Below, piece by piece: positions 50,581-59,277 of a DNA stretch of 64,000 bases; the first letter of the stretch is position 1, and each line of letters starts with the position of its first letter. The stretch is from Coriobacteriaceae bacterium EMTCatB1. Its GTDB lineage: Bacteria > Actinomycetota > Coriobacteriia > Anaerosomatales > Anaerosomataceae. Location: assembly GCA_001950395.1 (NCBI GenBank), contig BDLO01000001.1, positions 372,001-436,000 on the forward strand. The letters run 5' to 3'. Position numbers and translations under genes: made by a program. Under the pieces are notes generated by a model. It saw only the letters and a program-made list of their open reading frames with translations, ran no database searches and was not told the DNA's origin.

Positions 50581-51284
50581 TGAGAAGCGAGGGCTCAGGA
50601 ATGGTCGACGTCGTGTGCATCGGCGCCCATCCCGACGACGTGGAGCTCGGTATGGGAGCCACGATCGCGAAAATGGTGCAGGCGGGCGCCAAGGTAGCGA
50701 TCCTGGATCTGACCGACGGCGAGCCAACCCCGTTCGGCACGCCTGAGCGCAGGGCGGCAGAGGCAGCAGAGGCGGCGCGGGTGCTCGGCGTCGAGCGTGT
50801 GACGCTCGGGCTGCCGAACCGTGCTCTCGAGGACACCGTCGAGGCCCGACGGGAGGTCGCTGAGGTCTTGCGCGCGCTGAGGCCGCGCGTCGTCGTCGGG
50901 CCGTACCGAGTGGACGCGCATCCCGATCACGTCGCCGCGGCCCAAATCGTCCTCTCTGCTCGCTTCTGGGCGAAGCTCAGCAAGGCGGGGCTTGCTGGCG
51001 AGCCGCACTACCCCAGGCGCATCTACCAGTTCGCCGCCTTCCACAGCGCGCTCGCGCTCGTGCCCTCGTTCGTCGTCCCGGTCGGAGAGGACGCGATCCA
51101 GGCGAAACTCACCGCTCTTGGCGCGTACCGCTCTCAGTTCATCGAGAACGCGGCGAACGCCCAGGTCATCGACCGCGTGGAGCTCCAGACGCGGTACTGG
51201 GGCTCTCTCGTGGGAGCGGCCGGAGGCGAGCCCTTCTTCGCCACCGAGGTCCTCGGCGTCGAGTCCCTCACGTCTCTCGTGTGA
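50580..51284 (+). CDS. PIG-L / LmbE-family N-acetyl-sugar deacetylase, BshB-like
   Basis: 234 residues with the zinc-binding AHPDDVELGMG (near residues 16-26) and the later DAHPDH (~113) typical of BshB/MshB deacetylases. In bacillithiol or mycothiol synthesis these remove acetyl from the GlcN moiety. ATG 50580 forms a TGATG junction with the preceding gene; ATG 50601 is an alternative start with a better ribosome site (gaggg). The next gene resembles BshC, so a bacillithiol-like pathway is suggested, but no BshA (GT4) is seen. Confidence 0.85.
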   Translation: MRSEGSGMVDVVCIGAHPDDVELGMGATIAKMVQAGAKVAILDLTDGEPTPFGTPERRAAEAAEAARVLGVERVTLGLPNRALEDTVEARREVAEVLRALRPRVVVGPYRVDAHPDHVAAAQIVLSARFWAKLSKAGLAGEPHYPRRIYQFAAFHSALALVPSFVVPVGEDAIQAKLTALGAYRSQFIENAANAQVIDRVELQTRYWGSLVGAAGGEPFFATEVLGVESLTSLV

Positions 51285-51287
51285 GCC

Positions 51288-52850
51288 GTGCGTCGGGCCC
51301 TGTCGATACCTCGTGGCAACGGTGAAGCGCTCGTCGAGCCGCCTCTTGCGGAGTGGCGTTCCCTCGTGCAGCGGACAGCGTCTGCGGCTCGCTCGTGGGA
51401 GACGCCTGTGGGCGGCGTTCCGCTGCGTGCGCTTCGAGAGCAAGCACGCGAAGAAGCGCTGCGGCTCTCGACGCGGACGTGCGAGCGGCTCGGCGTCTCG
51501 TGGGCAGAGCCCGTCCAGCCAGCGGCCCCCATCGTGATGACCGGCCACCAGCCAGAGCTGTTTCATCCGGGCGTCTGGGCGAAGCACTTCGCCGTGCAGC
51601 GCTACGTCGACGAGAACGGTGGGAACGCGCTCGAGCTCGTGGTGGACTCCGATCGGTGCGGCACGCTCGCGCTGCGCGTGCCCTGCGTGCGCGAGCGCGT
51701 TCGCCGGCACGACGTGGTGCTCGCGGATGGAGGCGACGCGTGCTACGCGTGCGTTCCGGCGCCGTCGCGCGATGCGGTCGAGAGGTTCGTGCGCGAAGCG
51801 GTCATCTGCGCGGAGACGCTGCCCGTAGCCGGCCCCGGGGAACGTCTGGCGCGCTTCGCCGGTTGTCTGCGCGACGCGGCTTCTTGCACCGCGAATCTGG
51901 CGGAGACGGTCGTGGCAGCACGGCGTGCGTACGAGCGGCCTGCTGGGACCACGTACGGGGAAGTGTTCGTTTCTGAGCAATCTGCGACGCCCGGTTTTCT
52001 GACCTTCGCTGCGCATCTCGTGAGCGAGGCCCGGCGCTTCGCCGAGGTGTTCAACGAGGAGGTCAGAGCGTACCGAGCTCGTTGGCGGGTCAGGTCCGCT
52101 GCGCATCCCTTTCCTGAGCTCCACGTGGAAGGCGGTGCGGTAGAGGTCCCTCTCTGGGCGCTCGTTGACGGCACGAGACGCGCGATCGCGTTCGAGCCGG
52201 AGGACGGTGTGCTGCGCGTCCAGGGTTCGGGGATCCTGCGCGCGGGGTCAGACCCGCGCGAGATCTTCCGCGCCATTGCCGACTCCGGCCTGAAGATCGT
52301 GCCGCGTGCTGTCTCGCTCACCATGTTCCAGCGGCTGTGCGTCGCGGACCTGTTCGTGCACGGCATCGGAGGGAGCAAGTACGAGGTCATCACGGACCGC
52401 GTGATCGAGCGGTGGCTCGGGATCTCGCCGCCGCCGTACGCAGTGGTCTCGCTCACCATGCGGCTTCCCGTCGGGGTCGCGTCTTCGAGCGAGGAGGAGC
52501 TGTCTGCGCTTCGGCACGCACTGCACGTGGCGAAGCACAATCCGGACAAGCTCCTCAAAGAAGCCTGGACCGGCGCACCGCTCGATCAGGACGCTATCGA
52601 AGAGCTCGTCGAACGGAAGCAGCAGCTCGTCGCGGAGGCTGCGGCGCCTGGCGCGGACAAGCGCGCGATCGGCGAAGCCATACGCGAGGTCAACGCGAAG
52701 CTGCGCACGGCGATCGAGCCTCTGGTGTCCGAGATCGAGCAGAGGATCGAGCGTCTGGAGGCGAGTCGCCAGGAGCACGAAGCGTTCTCCGACAGGGAGT
52801 GCTCGTTCCCGCTCTTCGACCCCCTGGAAGTCGCCGAAGCGGTGGGGTAG
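51288..52850 (+). CDS. BshC-like putative cysteine-adding enzyme
   Basis: 520 residues resembling the BshC superfamily: the N-terminal nucleotide-like motif TGHQPELFHPGVWAKHFAVQ (residues ~81-100), a middle block VADLFVHGIGGSKYEVITDR (~350-369) and a C-terminal coiled coil (~435-500). BshC joins cysteine to GlcN-malate in bacillithiol synthesis; the family is broad, and this is a distant member. Its place after a PIG-L deacetylase supports a thiol role. Start GTG 51288 lies 3 bp after the deacetylase stop. Confidence 0.65.
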   Translation: MRRALSIPRGNGEALVEPPLAEWRSLVQRTASAARSWETPVGGVPLRALREQAREEALRLSTRTCERLGVSWAEPVQPAAPIVMTGHQPELFHPGVWAKHFAVQRYVDENGGNALELVVDSDRCGTLALRVPCVRERVRRHDVVLADGGDACYACVPAPSRDAVERFVREAVICAETLPVAGPGERLARFAGCLRDAASCTANLAETVVAARRAYERPAGTTYGEVFVSEQSATPGFLTFAAHLVSEARRFAEVFNEEVRAYRARWRVRSAAHPFPELHVEGGAVEVPLWALVDGTRRAIAFEPEDGVLRVQGSGILRAGSDPREIFRAIADSGLKIVPRAVSLTMFQRLCVADLFVHGIGGSKYEVITDRVIERWLGISPPPYAVVSLTMRLPVGVASSSEEELSALRHALHVAKHNPDKLLKEAWTGAPLDQDAIEELVERKQQLVAEAAAPGADKRAIGEAIREVNAKLRTAIEPLVSEIEQRIERLEASRQEHEAFSDRECSFPLFDPLEVAEAVG

Positions 52851-52922
52851 CGCACCGCCGCGTCCGGTGTATCATGTGCGTACCGCTTCGGCGGCAGTGT
52901 CGTTTGGAGAAAGGATCGCGTC

Positions 52923-53099
52923 ATGGGCAAGCCTGTCGTCAACCCGGACCTCTGCACGGCGTGCGGCATCTGCGTGGACGAGTGCCCGACGAGCGCCCTC
53001 GACCTCGAGGACGTCGCGGTGCTCGCTCGGCCGGACGACTGCACCGAGTGCGGGACCTGTGAATCCGTGTGCCCGAACGAGGCCATCAAGCTCTCGTAG
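52923..53099 (+). CDS. Small 2[4Fe-4S] ferredoxin
   Basis: 58 residues with two complete CxxCxxCxxxCP motifs: CTACGICVDECP (residues ~11-22) and CTECGTCESVCP (~40-51). A classical bacterial low-potential electron carrier, useful for the Rnf complex. ATG 52923 follows gagaaagga (52910-52918). It is followed by a hairpin terminator. It is too short for routine gene callers' size cut-offs and could be overlooked. Confidence 0.93.
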   Translation: MGKPVVNPDLCTACGICVDECPTSALDLEDVAVLARPDDCTECGTCESVCPNEAIKLS

Positions 53100-53120
53100 C
53101 CCGGATCAAAGAGAAGGACG

Positions 53121-53151
53121 CGAGGCCGTCGGCTTCCAGCCGGCGGCCTCG
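53121..53151. terminator. Bidirectional hairpin terminator between ferredoxin and plsY
   Basis: CGAGGCCG (53121-53128) and CGGCCTCG (53144-53151) pair, and an inner GGCT/AGCC extends the stem. It lies between convergent genes (ferredoxin on plus, plsY-like on minus). Confidence 0.75.
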
Positions 53152-53167
53152 TCGCTTCACGGGGATC

Positions 53168-53839
53168 CTACCCCCGCGGACCTCCGGAGTCGTCCACGTA
53201 CATGCGCGGCTCCTCGCCGCGCGCGAGTCCGCGCAGCCGTCTGACGTGGGCAGCTATCACGACCGCTGACAGCACGATCGTGAACGGCAAGTCAGGCGAG
53301 CGCGTAAGCAGCGCTGTGGCCGGCAGCGCGAGGGCAGCGGCCACCTGGCCAGCCAGCATGATGCGCGTGAGAGCGAGAACGATGAGTCCTACTGCAAGCA
53401 CCGCAGCGAAGTACCGCGCGTCGTACGCCAAGAGCGCTCCCGCACCAGCGGCGAGCCCCTTCCCGGTTCTCCTGAGTCGGCGGTCCTTGATCGCGAGCCA
53501 GACCGAGTAGTTATGGCCGATGACGGCGCCAAGGACCGCCGCTTGGGGCAGCACGACCGAAGCCCCGGCTTGGCTGGCAGGGGTGAGAAGTTGTGTGCTC
53601 GCGAGCATCGTCTTGGCGAGCAGCGTGGGGAGCAGTCCCTTCGTAGCGTCCGCGAATACCGCCACCACGAACCACGACCAGGATCCCGTCGTACGGCGCA
53701 CGTTCATCGCTCCGACGTTCCCGCTCCCGTGGAGAGTGATGTCGTCGCCCGTGACTGCGCGCACGATGAGGTACGCCCACGGGATGGATCCGACGAGAAG
53801 AGAGGCGGCGAACACCGCCGCGGTCTTCAGGAGCGGCAC
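53168..53839 (-). CDS. plsY: Glycerol-3-phosphate acyltransferase, PlsY-like
   Basis: 223-residue polytopic membrane protein. The PlsY motifs GSGNVGAMNVRR (residues ~40-51), a GHNYSVWL block (~108) and TGKGLAAG (~126) are visible, though the loop before GKG departs from the usual GGKG. It acylates glycerol-3-phosphate with acyl phosphate, the first committed step of phospholipid synthesis. GTG 53839 has ggaggc (minus strand) with 7-nt spacing. The upstream lipid-kinase gene ends one base before this start, so both are in one operon. Confidence 0.82.
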   Translation of the reverse strand: MPLLKTAAVFAASLLVGSIPWAYLIVRAVTGDDITLHGSGNVGAMNVRRTTGSWSWFVVAVFADATKGLLPTLLAKTMLASTQLLTPASQAGASVVLPQAAVLGAVIGHNYSVWLAIKDRRLRRTGKGLAAGAGALLAYDARYFAAVLAVGLIVLALTRIMLAGQVAAALALPATALLTRSPDLPFTIVLSAVVIAAHVRRLRGLARGEEPRMYVDDSGGPRG

Positions 53840-53840
53840 G

Positions 53841-54746
53841 TCACGGCCTCCGCGGGACGACGCACGTGATCGCCTTCGGCAACAGGGAGATCTCGTAGCG
53901 GCTCTCCAGCATGACCTCTCCGTCGATCTGGGCGGGCACCGGCCGGTCTGCTTCGATGACCACCGAGCGATGACGCGACATGTGAACGGGTCGCATGCGG
54001 GTGTGCTTCCCCGCGATGACGAACGGGAGACGGACGAGGGCGTTCGGCAAAGAGAGCGGGTCGATGGCGCAGACCTCGAACAGACCGTCATCGGGAACGG
54101 CATGCGGCGTTATCTTGAAACCGCCCCCGTAAGTCTGGCCTACGGTGACCGCGAGGATGAGCGTTTCCATCGTGGTCGGCGGCTCCTCGTCGAACCCGAC
54201 CAGGGCCGTGAATCCGGACAGGTCGTTGAAGAGCACGTGGAGCAAGGCGGTGAGGTAGAGCCACAGTCCGTCACGCTGCTTCGTGACCTTGTACTCGACT
54301 GCCTTTGCAGTCACCTTGGCGTCGAGCCCGGCTGCGAAGCTGTTGTTGAAGAACAGGCCGTTGCAGACGCCGACGTCGAACGATCTGCGTTCCCCGGAGG
54401 CGAGCGTCAGCACGGCCTGAGAGAGGTCCGCAGGGATGCCGTAGGTGCGCCGCGTGTCGTTGCCTGAGCCTGTCGGCAGCAGGCCGAGGGCGGGTCGGTT
54501 CTCCGAAGGGATGGACATCAGGCCATTCAGCACCTCGTGGACCGTGCCGTCACCGCCGACTGCCACGACGAGGTCGTGCTCAGCGGCGGATGCGGCGATC
54601 TCTCGCGCATGCCCAGGACCTTCGGTGCGGACCGTGACGTGCGGCAGCACGCCCTCGAGAAGCTGCTCGATGACGGGCACGAGCGTCTCGGTCTCGCCGT
54701 GGCGAGCAGCGGGGTTCACGACGAGCAACGCGTTGTTGTGAGTCAC
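53841..54746 (-). CDS. YegS/DgkB-family lipid kinase
   Basis: 301 residues if started at GTG 54746 (ggag 5 nt upstream); ATG 54767 and 54779 are alternatives. The ATP-binding AVGGDGTVHEVLNG (residues ~62-75) and PTGSGNDTRR (~91-100) are diagnostic. It phosphorylates diacylglycerol or another lipid. The next gene on this strand, PlsY-like, works in phospholipid assembly, which fits recycling of diacylglycerol to phosphatidate. A second family member is at 18625-19518. Confidence 0.88.
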   Translation of the reverse strand: MTHNNALLVVNPAARHGETETLVPVIEQLLEGVLPHVTVRTEGPGHAREIAASAAEHDLVVAVGGDGTVHEVLNGLMSIPSENRPALGLLPTGSGNDTRRTYGIPADLSQAVLTLASGERRSFDVGVCNGLFFNNSFAAGLDAKVTAKAVEYKVTKQRDGLWLYLTALLHVLFNDLSGFTALVGFDEEPPTTMETLILAVTVGQTYGGGFKITPHAVPDDGLFEVCAIDPLSLPNALVRLPFVIAGKHTRMRPVHMSRHRSVVIEADRPVPAQIDGEVMLESRYEISLLPKAITCVVPRRP

Positions 54747-54857
54747 GACGTCTCCGTCTCTACGCATGTGCGAGGCCACGAGGATAGCGTGCCTGAGCCG
54801 CTTGGAAAAGGAGCCGCCCTATGGTACTGTTCTCCGGCGGTCGCGACGCGGCCGAGC

Positions 54858-54933
54858 GCCCTCTTAGCTCAGGGGATAGAGCGTCTGCCTCCGGAGCAGA
54901 AGGCCGCAGGTTCGAATCCTGCAGAGGGCACCA
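54858..54933 (+). tRNA. tRNA-Arg (CCG)
   Basis: 76 nt with acceptor GCCCTCT/AGAGGGC, D-arm AGCTCAGGGGATAGAGC, T-arm GCAGGTTCGAATCCTGC and encoded CCA. Anticodon CCG (54891-54893) reads CGG arginine codons. A perfect palindromic terminator follows. Confidence 0.96.
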
Positions 54934-54944
54934 GCAACGTCGAC

Positions 54945-54968
54945 GAGGGCCCGGCATGCCGGGCCCTC
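54945..54968. terminator. Perfect palindromic terminator after tRNA-Arg
   Basis: GAGGGCCCGGC (54945-54955) pairs with GCCGGGCCCTC (54958-54968) around AT. Placed between the tRNA (plus) and the end of the EF-G gene (minus), it can serve both. Confidence 0.85.
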
Positions 54969-54998
54969 GCTCTGCATCGAACGTCGCTTGCTGGGGCG

Positions 54999-57068
54999 CT
55001 AGTGCGATTCAGCGCGCTCCTTCTGAGACTGCTCGATGATCTTCTTCGCAAGGTCGTGCGGCACTTGCTCGTACGAGTCGATGGTGATCGAGTAGCTGCC
55101 GGTGCCGCTGGTGAGGGACCGTAGCTGAGGCGAGTAGTGCACGACCTCCGCGTAGGGGACTTGGGCCCTGATGACCTGGACGCCGGGCTCGGGAGAGTCC
55201 ATGCCGAGCACACGGCCGCGCTTCGAGCTGATGTCGCCCATGACCGCGCCCGCGTACTGCTCGGGCACTTCGATGGTGAGCGTCGCAATGGGTTCGAGCA
55301 GCACGAGGTCGGCCTTCTCTGCCGCAGCGCGGAAGCCGATGCGGGCGGCCGTCTTGAAGGCGATCTCGGAGGAGTCGACCGAGTGGTACGAACCGTCGTA
55401 GACGGCGACTTTCACGTCGACGACCGGGTAGCCAGCGAGCACGCCTTGCGCCATGGCCTCCTGGACGCCCTTGTCGACGGCCGGGATGAACTGACGGGGG
55501 ATCTTGCCGCCGACGATCTCGTCGATGAACTCGTAGCCGCCGCCCGGGTTCGGTTCGAGCCTGAGCCAGCAGTCGCCGAACTGGCCTGCGCCGCCGGTCT
55601 GCTTCTTGTGCCGACCCTGCGCGCTGGCGGTCTTGCGGATGGTCTCCCGGTAGGGGATGCGCAGGTCCTCGAGCTCGGCCTCGACGTGGAACCTGTCGCG
55701 AAGGCGCGCGAGCAGGATGTCGATCGCGATGTCGCCCATGGCGGAGATGACGGTCTGGTGGGTCTCCTCGTCGCGGCGCATCCTGAGCGAGGGGTCCTCG
55801 TCCACGATGGTCTTGAGGGCAGTGCCGAGCTTGTCCTCGTCTGCTTTGGTCTTCGCGACGATGGCGACCGGATACAGCGGCTCGGGGAGCGGCAGCGGAG
55901 CGAACGAGATGTCGCCCGTCGTCGAGAGCGTGTCGTTGGTGAGCGTGTCGGCAAGCTTCGTGAGGACCGCGATGTCGCCCGCGGGGGCTCCGTCGATGTC
56001 GGTGATCTCCTTGCCGGTCATCTTGAACACGTGCGCGATGCGCTCTTTCTTTCCGGTGCGCGAGTTGACGAGCTCGGTGTTGGGGGCGAGCGTGCCCGAT
56101 ACGACCTTCACGAGGTTGATCCGGCCGATGTACGGGTCGGAAAGCGTCTTGAAGACGTGCGCTGACGTGGGGCCGCTTGCGTCGAAAGGCACCTCGCGTC
56201 CGTCGACCGTCTTCATCGGGCCGTGAGCCGTGGGCTTCGGGAAGAAGGAGACGATCTCGTCCATGAGGTCCTCGATGCCCTGGAGCTTGAGCGCGGAGCC
56301 GACGAAGACGGGGATGAAGATGCCCTGGGCGATGGCCTTTCCCAAGAGGTCTTCGAGCTCCTCTTGCGTGAGCCGCTCGCCTTCGAGGTACTTCTCCATG
56401 AGCTCGTCGTCCGCTTCTGCGACGAGCTCGCAGAGCTTGTCGCGTGCCTCCTCCGCTGCGCCAGCCAGGTCGGCGGGGATGTCGACGATCTCCTCCTTGT
56501 CGCCCTCGTGGTGGTACGCACGCATGCGCACGATGTCGACGACGCCTCGGAAGGCGGACTCGGCGCCGATCGGGATCTGCACGGCGCCGACGCGGTGGCC
56601 GAACGACGTGGTGAGCGCGGACATCACCGCATCGAAGTCGGCGTGCTCCTTGTCCATCCGGTTCACGAAGACCGCCCGTGCGATGCCCATCTCTCCTGCG
56701 ATCTTCCAAAGCTTGCGGGTCTGGACCTGTGGACCCGAGACGGCGTCGACGACGAAGAGCGCCATCTCCGCGGCTTCCATGCCGGCGATCGCATCGCCGA
56801 TGAAGTCGGCGTATCCAGGGGTGTCGATGACGTTGATCTTCACACCGTCGTGCTCGACCGGTGCGAGCGCGAGGTTGATGGTCATCTTGCGTTTGACTTC
56901 CTCTGCGTCGTAGTCGAGGGTCGAGTGCCCTTCGTCGACGCTGCCGAGGCGCTTGGTCTGACCTGCCATGAAGAGCATCGCCTCGGCGAGAGAAGTCTTG
57001 CCTGCGCCTCCATGGCCTACCAAGACGACGTTGCGGACCTTGTCAGTGCTTGGCGCTCCCACGAGCAT
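54999..57068 (-). CDS. fusA2: EF-G-like translational GTPase (FusA2 type)
   Basis: 689 residues with the five-domain EF-G layout. The P-loop is GHGGAGKTSLAEA (residues ~18-30), not the AHIDAGKTT of canonical EF-G, marking the second, EF-G-like subfamily. Switch II is DTPGYADFIG (~78-87) and the guanine motif is NRMDKEHADF (~133-142). The canonical domain IV block is also present (GGGKIPRQFIPAVDKG-like, ~512). Subfamily members have roles in ribosome recycling or unknown translation steps. ATG 57068 sits too close to its ribosome site; GTG 57062 gives better spacing. It is probably not the housekeeping fusA of a str operon. Confidence 0.88.
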   Translation of the reverse strand: MLVGAPSTDKVRNVVLVGHGGAGKTSLAEAMLFMAGQTKRLGSVDEGHSTLDYDAEEVKRKMTINLALAPVEHDGVKINVIDTPGYADFIGDAIAGMEAAEMALFVVDAVSGPQVQTRKLWKIAGEMGIARAVFVNRMDKEHADFDAVMSALTTSFGHRVGAVQIPIGAESAFRGVVDIVRMRAYHHEGDKEEIVDIPADLAGAAEEARDKLCELVAEADDELMEKYLEGERLTQEELEDLLGKAIAQGIFIPVFVGSALKLQGIEDLMDEIVSFFPKPTAHGPMKTVDGREVPFDASGPTSAHVFKTLSDPYIGRINLVKVVSGTLAPNTELVNSRTGKKERIAHVFKMTGKEITDIDGAPAGDIAVLTKLADTLTNDTLSTTGDISFAPLPLPEPLYPVAIVAKTKADEDKLGTALKTIVDEDPSLRMRRDEETHQTVISAMGDIAIDILLARLRDRFHVEAELEDLRIPYRETIRKTASAQGRHKKQTGGAGQFGDCWLRLEPNPGGGYEFIDEIVGGKIPRQFIPAVDKGVQEAMAQGVLAGYPVVDVKVAVYDGSYHSVDSSEIAFKTAARIGFRAAAEKADLVLLEPIATLTIEVPEQYAGAVMGDISSKRGRVLGMDSPEPGVQVIRAQVPYAEVVHYSPQLRSLTSGTGSYSITIDSYEQVPHDLAKKIIEQSQKERAESH

Positions 57069-57195
57069 CGCCTCCTTGTCGACCGTGCCGGCTCAGCCGG
57101 CAGTCCGCTCACGCGCCGCCGAGCTCCCCATCGGCGGCTGCACGAGACGAAACGATAGCACACGCGTGCGCGCGTGCGGGCGGCGTCTGCGCGGG

Positions 57196-57224
57196 TTATG
57201 CGAGGCGTCGAGGATTGTTAGAAT
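57196..57224 (+). promoter_or_regulatory. Possible promoter of the lipoprotein-cyclophilin gene
   Basis: TAGAAT (57219-57224) is a good -10; TTATGC 17 bp upstream (57196-57201) is a weak -35. It lies 40 bp before ATG 57264 in a divergent gap. Confidence 0.35.
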
Positions 57225-57263
57225 CAGCGAAGCGTCGAGTTGTCGGCGAGCAGGAAGGAATCG

Positions 57264-57920
57264 ATGGAAGCGCGCAGCATCCCGCACGTCCTCGTCGCGA
57301 TCGCGACGTTGGCGCTGACGGTGTCGGTCTCCATTGCGCTAGGGTGCACGAGCGAGCGTCGCTCGCCCGATCAGATGCACGCAGGAGCGCTCAAGGCGTC
57401 AGAGGAGGCCTCTGTCGCCGTGTTTCCCGAGGAGGTTCCGTTGCACACATCGACTGTGAAAGTGCAAGGCGACGAGATCGCAGTCATCACGACCAAGAAA
57501 GGGAAGATCGAGATCCGCTTCTTCCCGCAAGATGCGCCGAACCACGTCGCGAGCTTCATCGAGCTGGCTGAGAGCGGCTTCTACGACGGCACGACCTTCC
57601 ATCGGGTCGAGCCAGGTTTCGTGGTGCAGGGAGGCGATCCATACTCCAAGACAGGAGAAGGTCCCGTCGGGACCGGAGGTCCTGGCTGGAGGCTCAAGGC
57701 GGAGTTCAATTCTCGGCATCACGTCGAGGGCACGGTCGCCATGGCTCGTGCGAAGGACCCAGACAGCGCTGGCTCTCAGTTCTACATCTGCCTCGCGCCC
57801 GCGCCCTTCCTCGACGGGCAATACACCGTCTTCGGGGAGGTCGTCGAGGGGATGGACGTGGTCAAGCGTCTCCAGCCCGGCGACGTGATGGAATCGGTCC
57901 GTATCGAACATCGACCCTGA
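57264..57920 (+). CDS. Cyclophilin-type peptidyl-prolyl isomerase lipoprotein
   Basis: 218 residues. A lipoprotein signal ends in IALGC (Cys ~ residue 27), so the protein is lipid-anchored outside the membrane. A short linker precedes the cyclophilin domain (~75-215) with FHRVEPGFVVQGGDP (~111-125) and SAGSQFYICLAPAPFLDGQ (~168-186). It would help fold exported proteins by Xaa-Pro isomerisation. ATG 57264 follows aggaagga; an earlier in-frame start lacks a site. A TPR gene follows 13 bp later, likely in the same operon. Confidence 0.9.
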   Translation: MEARSIPHVLVAIATLALTVSVSIALGCTSERRSPDQMHAGALKASEEASVAVFPEEVPLHTSTVKVQGDEIAVITTKKGKIEIRFFPQDAPNHVASFIELAESGFYDGTTFHRVEPGFVVQGGDPYSKTGEGPVGTGGPGWRLKAEFNSRHHVEGTVAMARAKDPDSAGSQFYICLAPAPFLDGQYTVFGEVVEGMDVVKRLQPGDVMESVRIEHRP

Positions 57921-57933
57921 CAGGGGGACGACC

Positions 57934-59187
57934 GTGGACGAGACGTCGCTTCGCACCGCTGACGAAGCATACAAGGCAGGCGATTGGCGCACGGCGGCAC
58001 GCGAGTACCTGCTTGCTGCCGGCTCTGGCGGTCCAGGCAGCGGGCCGGCGTTCGCCAAAGCAGGCAATGCTCTCGTGAGACTCGGGAGGCACTCTGACGC
58101 CGTCATGGCGTACACGCGCGCACTGGAGGACCCGGAGCTGAAGAACAGGGCGGGGATCCTGTGCAACCTCGGGACGGCGCAGGCCGCCGCCGGCGATCAC
58201 GAAGCCGCGCTGGTCTCGTTCAGGTCCGCGCTCGAGGACACGTCTTTCTCGAAGCGGCACAAGGCGTTGCAGGGCGTCGCAGGGTCGCTTGCCGCTCTCG
58301 GCCGGATGGACGAGGCCTGCGAGGCGTACAGGGCTGCTGCGCTCGACGGCGCGAATCCCGACCCGGGCAAGTCGCTGAACAGCCTCGGGCTGTGCTACCT
58401 CTCGCAAGGCCGTTACGACGAGGCCGCCGAAGCCTTCAAAGCCGCGATCGAAGTGGACGGGTACGGCGGGAAGGGAAAGGCGGCTGCCAACCTCGGACTA
58501 TGCTATGCGGCTCTCGGACGGCCGCACGAGGCCGTGGAGGCGTTCGACCGTGCGACTGGCGAGTTCGGCCACACGCTCGGGGAGGACGCGCTCTCGGCGT
58601 ACGACTCGTGCAAGCGAGCGATAGCCGAGCCCGTTCGCGAGACAGTGGAGGGCTGGCGCACTGGAGAGATGCCCCTGGTCTACGCAGTGGAGGACGACGA
58701 GGACGACCTCGCATTCTTCACCAGGACCGAAGAGGACATGAAGCGAGCGGACCGCGAGGCGCGTCGTGCCGAGCGTGCCGCGCGTCGCCAGAAGCAGGGC
58801 TTCCTCGTGCGTGTCGGGTCCGCAGCGGCCATCGTCGCGGTCGTGGTCGGGCTGCTTGGGTTCTTATGGGCGAGCGGGATTGGTTTCCCAACGCAGCAGA
58901 TGACGGTGAAGGGCCTGCTAGAAGCGCACCGGTCCGGCAAGCCGGTCGACGGATACTGGGTCGCCGTCCCTTCGGTGGACGTCGACAAGGAGATGAGCGC
59001 GTTGCCGCCGAGCTTCACCTCGTACAAGATCGGCGCCAGCGACCGATCGGCGAAGACGTCGACCGTCGAGGTGACGGTCGTCCTCGAGCAGGGCGCCCCG
59101 CTGGCGTACAAGGTCTCCTTGGCTCGCGAGGGCGTCGGGTGGAAGGTGAGCGGCATCGCCAACGATTGGCGCTCGACGGGCGACTGA
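57934..59187 (+). CDS. TPR-repeat membrane protein
   Basis: 417 residues. The N-terminal ~1-215 contain about five tetratricopeptide repeats (for example LNSLGLCYLSQGRYDEAAEA, NLGLCYAALGRPHEAVEAF), a protein-interaction scaffold. A charged region (~235-290, rich in Arg/Glu) leads into one membrane helix (~291-311). The C-terminal ~100 residues would be extracytoplasmic and are unrecognised. Start is GTG 57934 with aggggga just upstream. Possibly linked functionally with the cyclophilin lipoprotein through the operon; role unknown. Confidence 0.8.
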   Translation: MDETSLRTADEAYKAGDWRTAAREYLLAAGSGGPGSGPAFAKAGNALVRLGRHSDAVMAYTRALEDPELKNRAGILCNLGTAQAAAGDHEAALVSFRSALEDTSFSKRHKALQGVAGSLAALGRMDEACEAYRAAALDGANPDPGKSLNSLGLCYLSQGRYDEAAEAFKAAIEVDGYGGKGKAAANLGLCYAALGRPHEAVEAFDRATGEFGHTLGEDALSAYDSCKRAIAEPVRETVEGWRTGEMPLVYAVEDDEDDLAFFTRTEEDMKRADREARRAERAARRQKQGFLVRVGSAAAIVAVVVGLLGFLWASGIGFPTQQMTVKGLLEAHRSGKPVDGYWVAVPSVDVDKEMSALPPSFTSYKIGASDRSAKTSTVEVTVVLEQGAPLAYKVSLAREGVGWKVSGIANDWRSTGD

Positions 59188-59277
59188 CGTCGGGCGCGCT
59201 GCTCGCAAGCGTTGCGCCGCCGGAAGCCTTGTTGGTACCGTAACGCAGTCCTGTCCCGACACGACGAAGGAGTGCTC

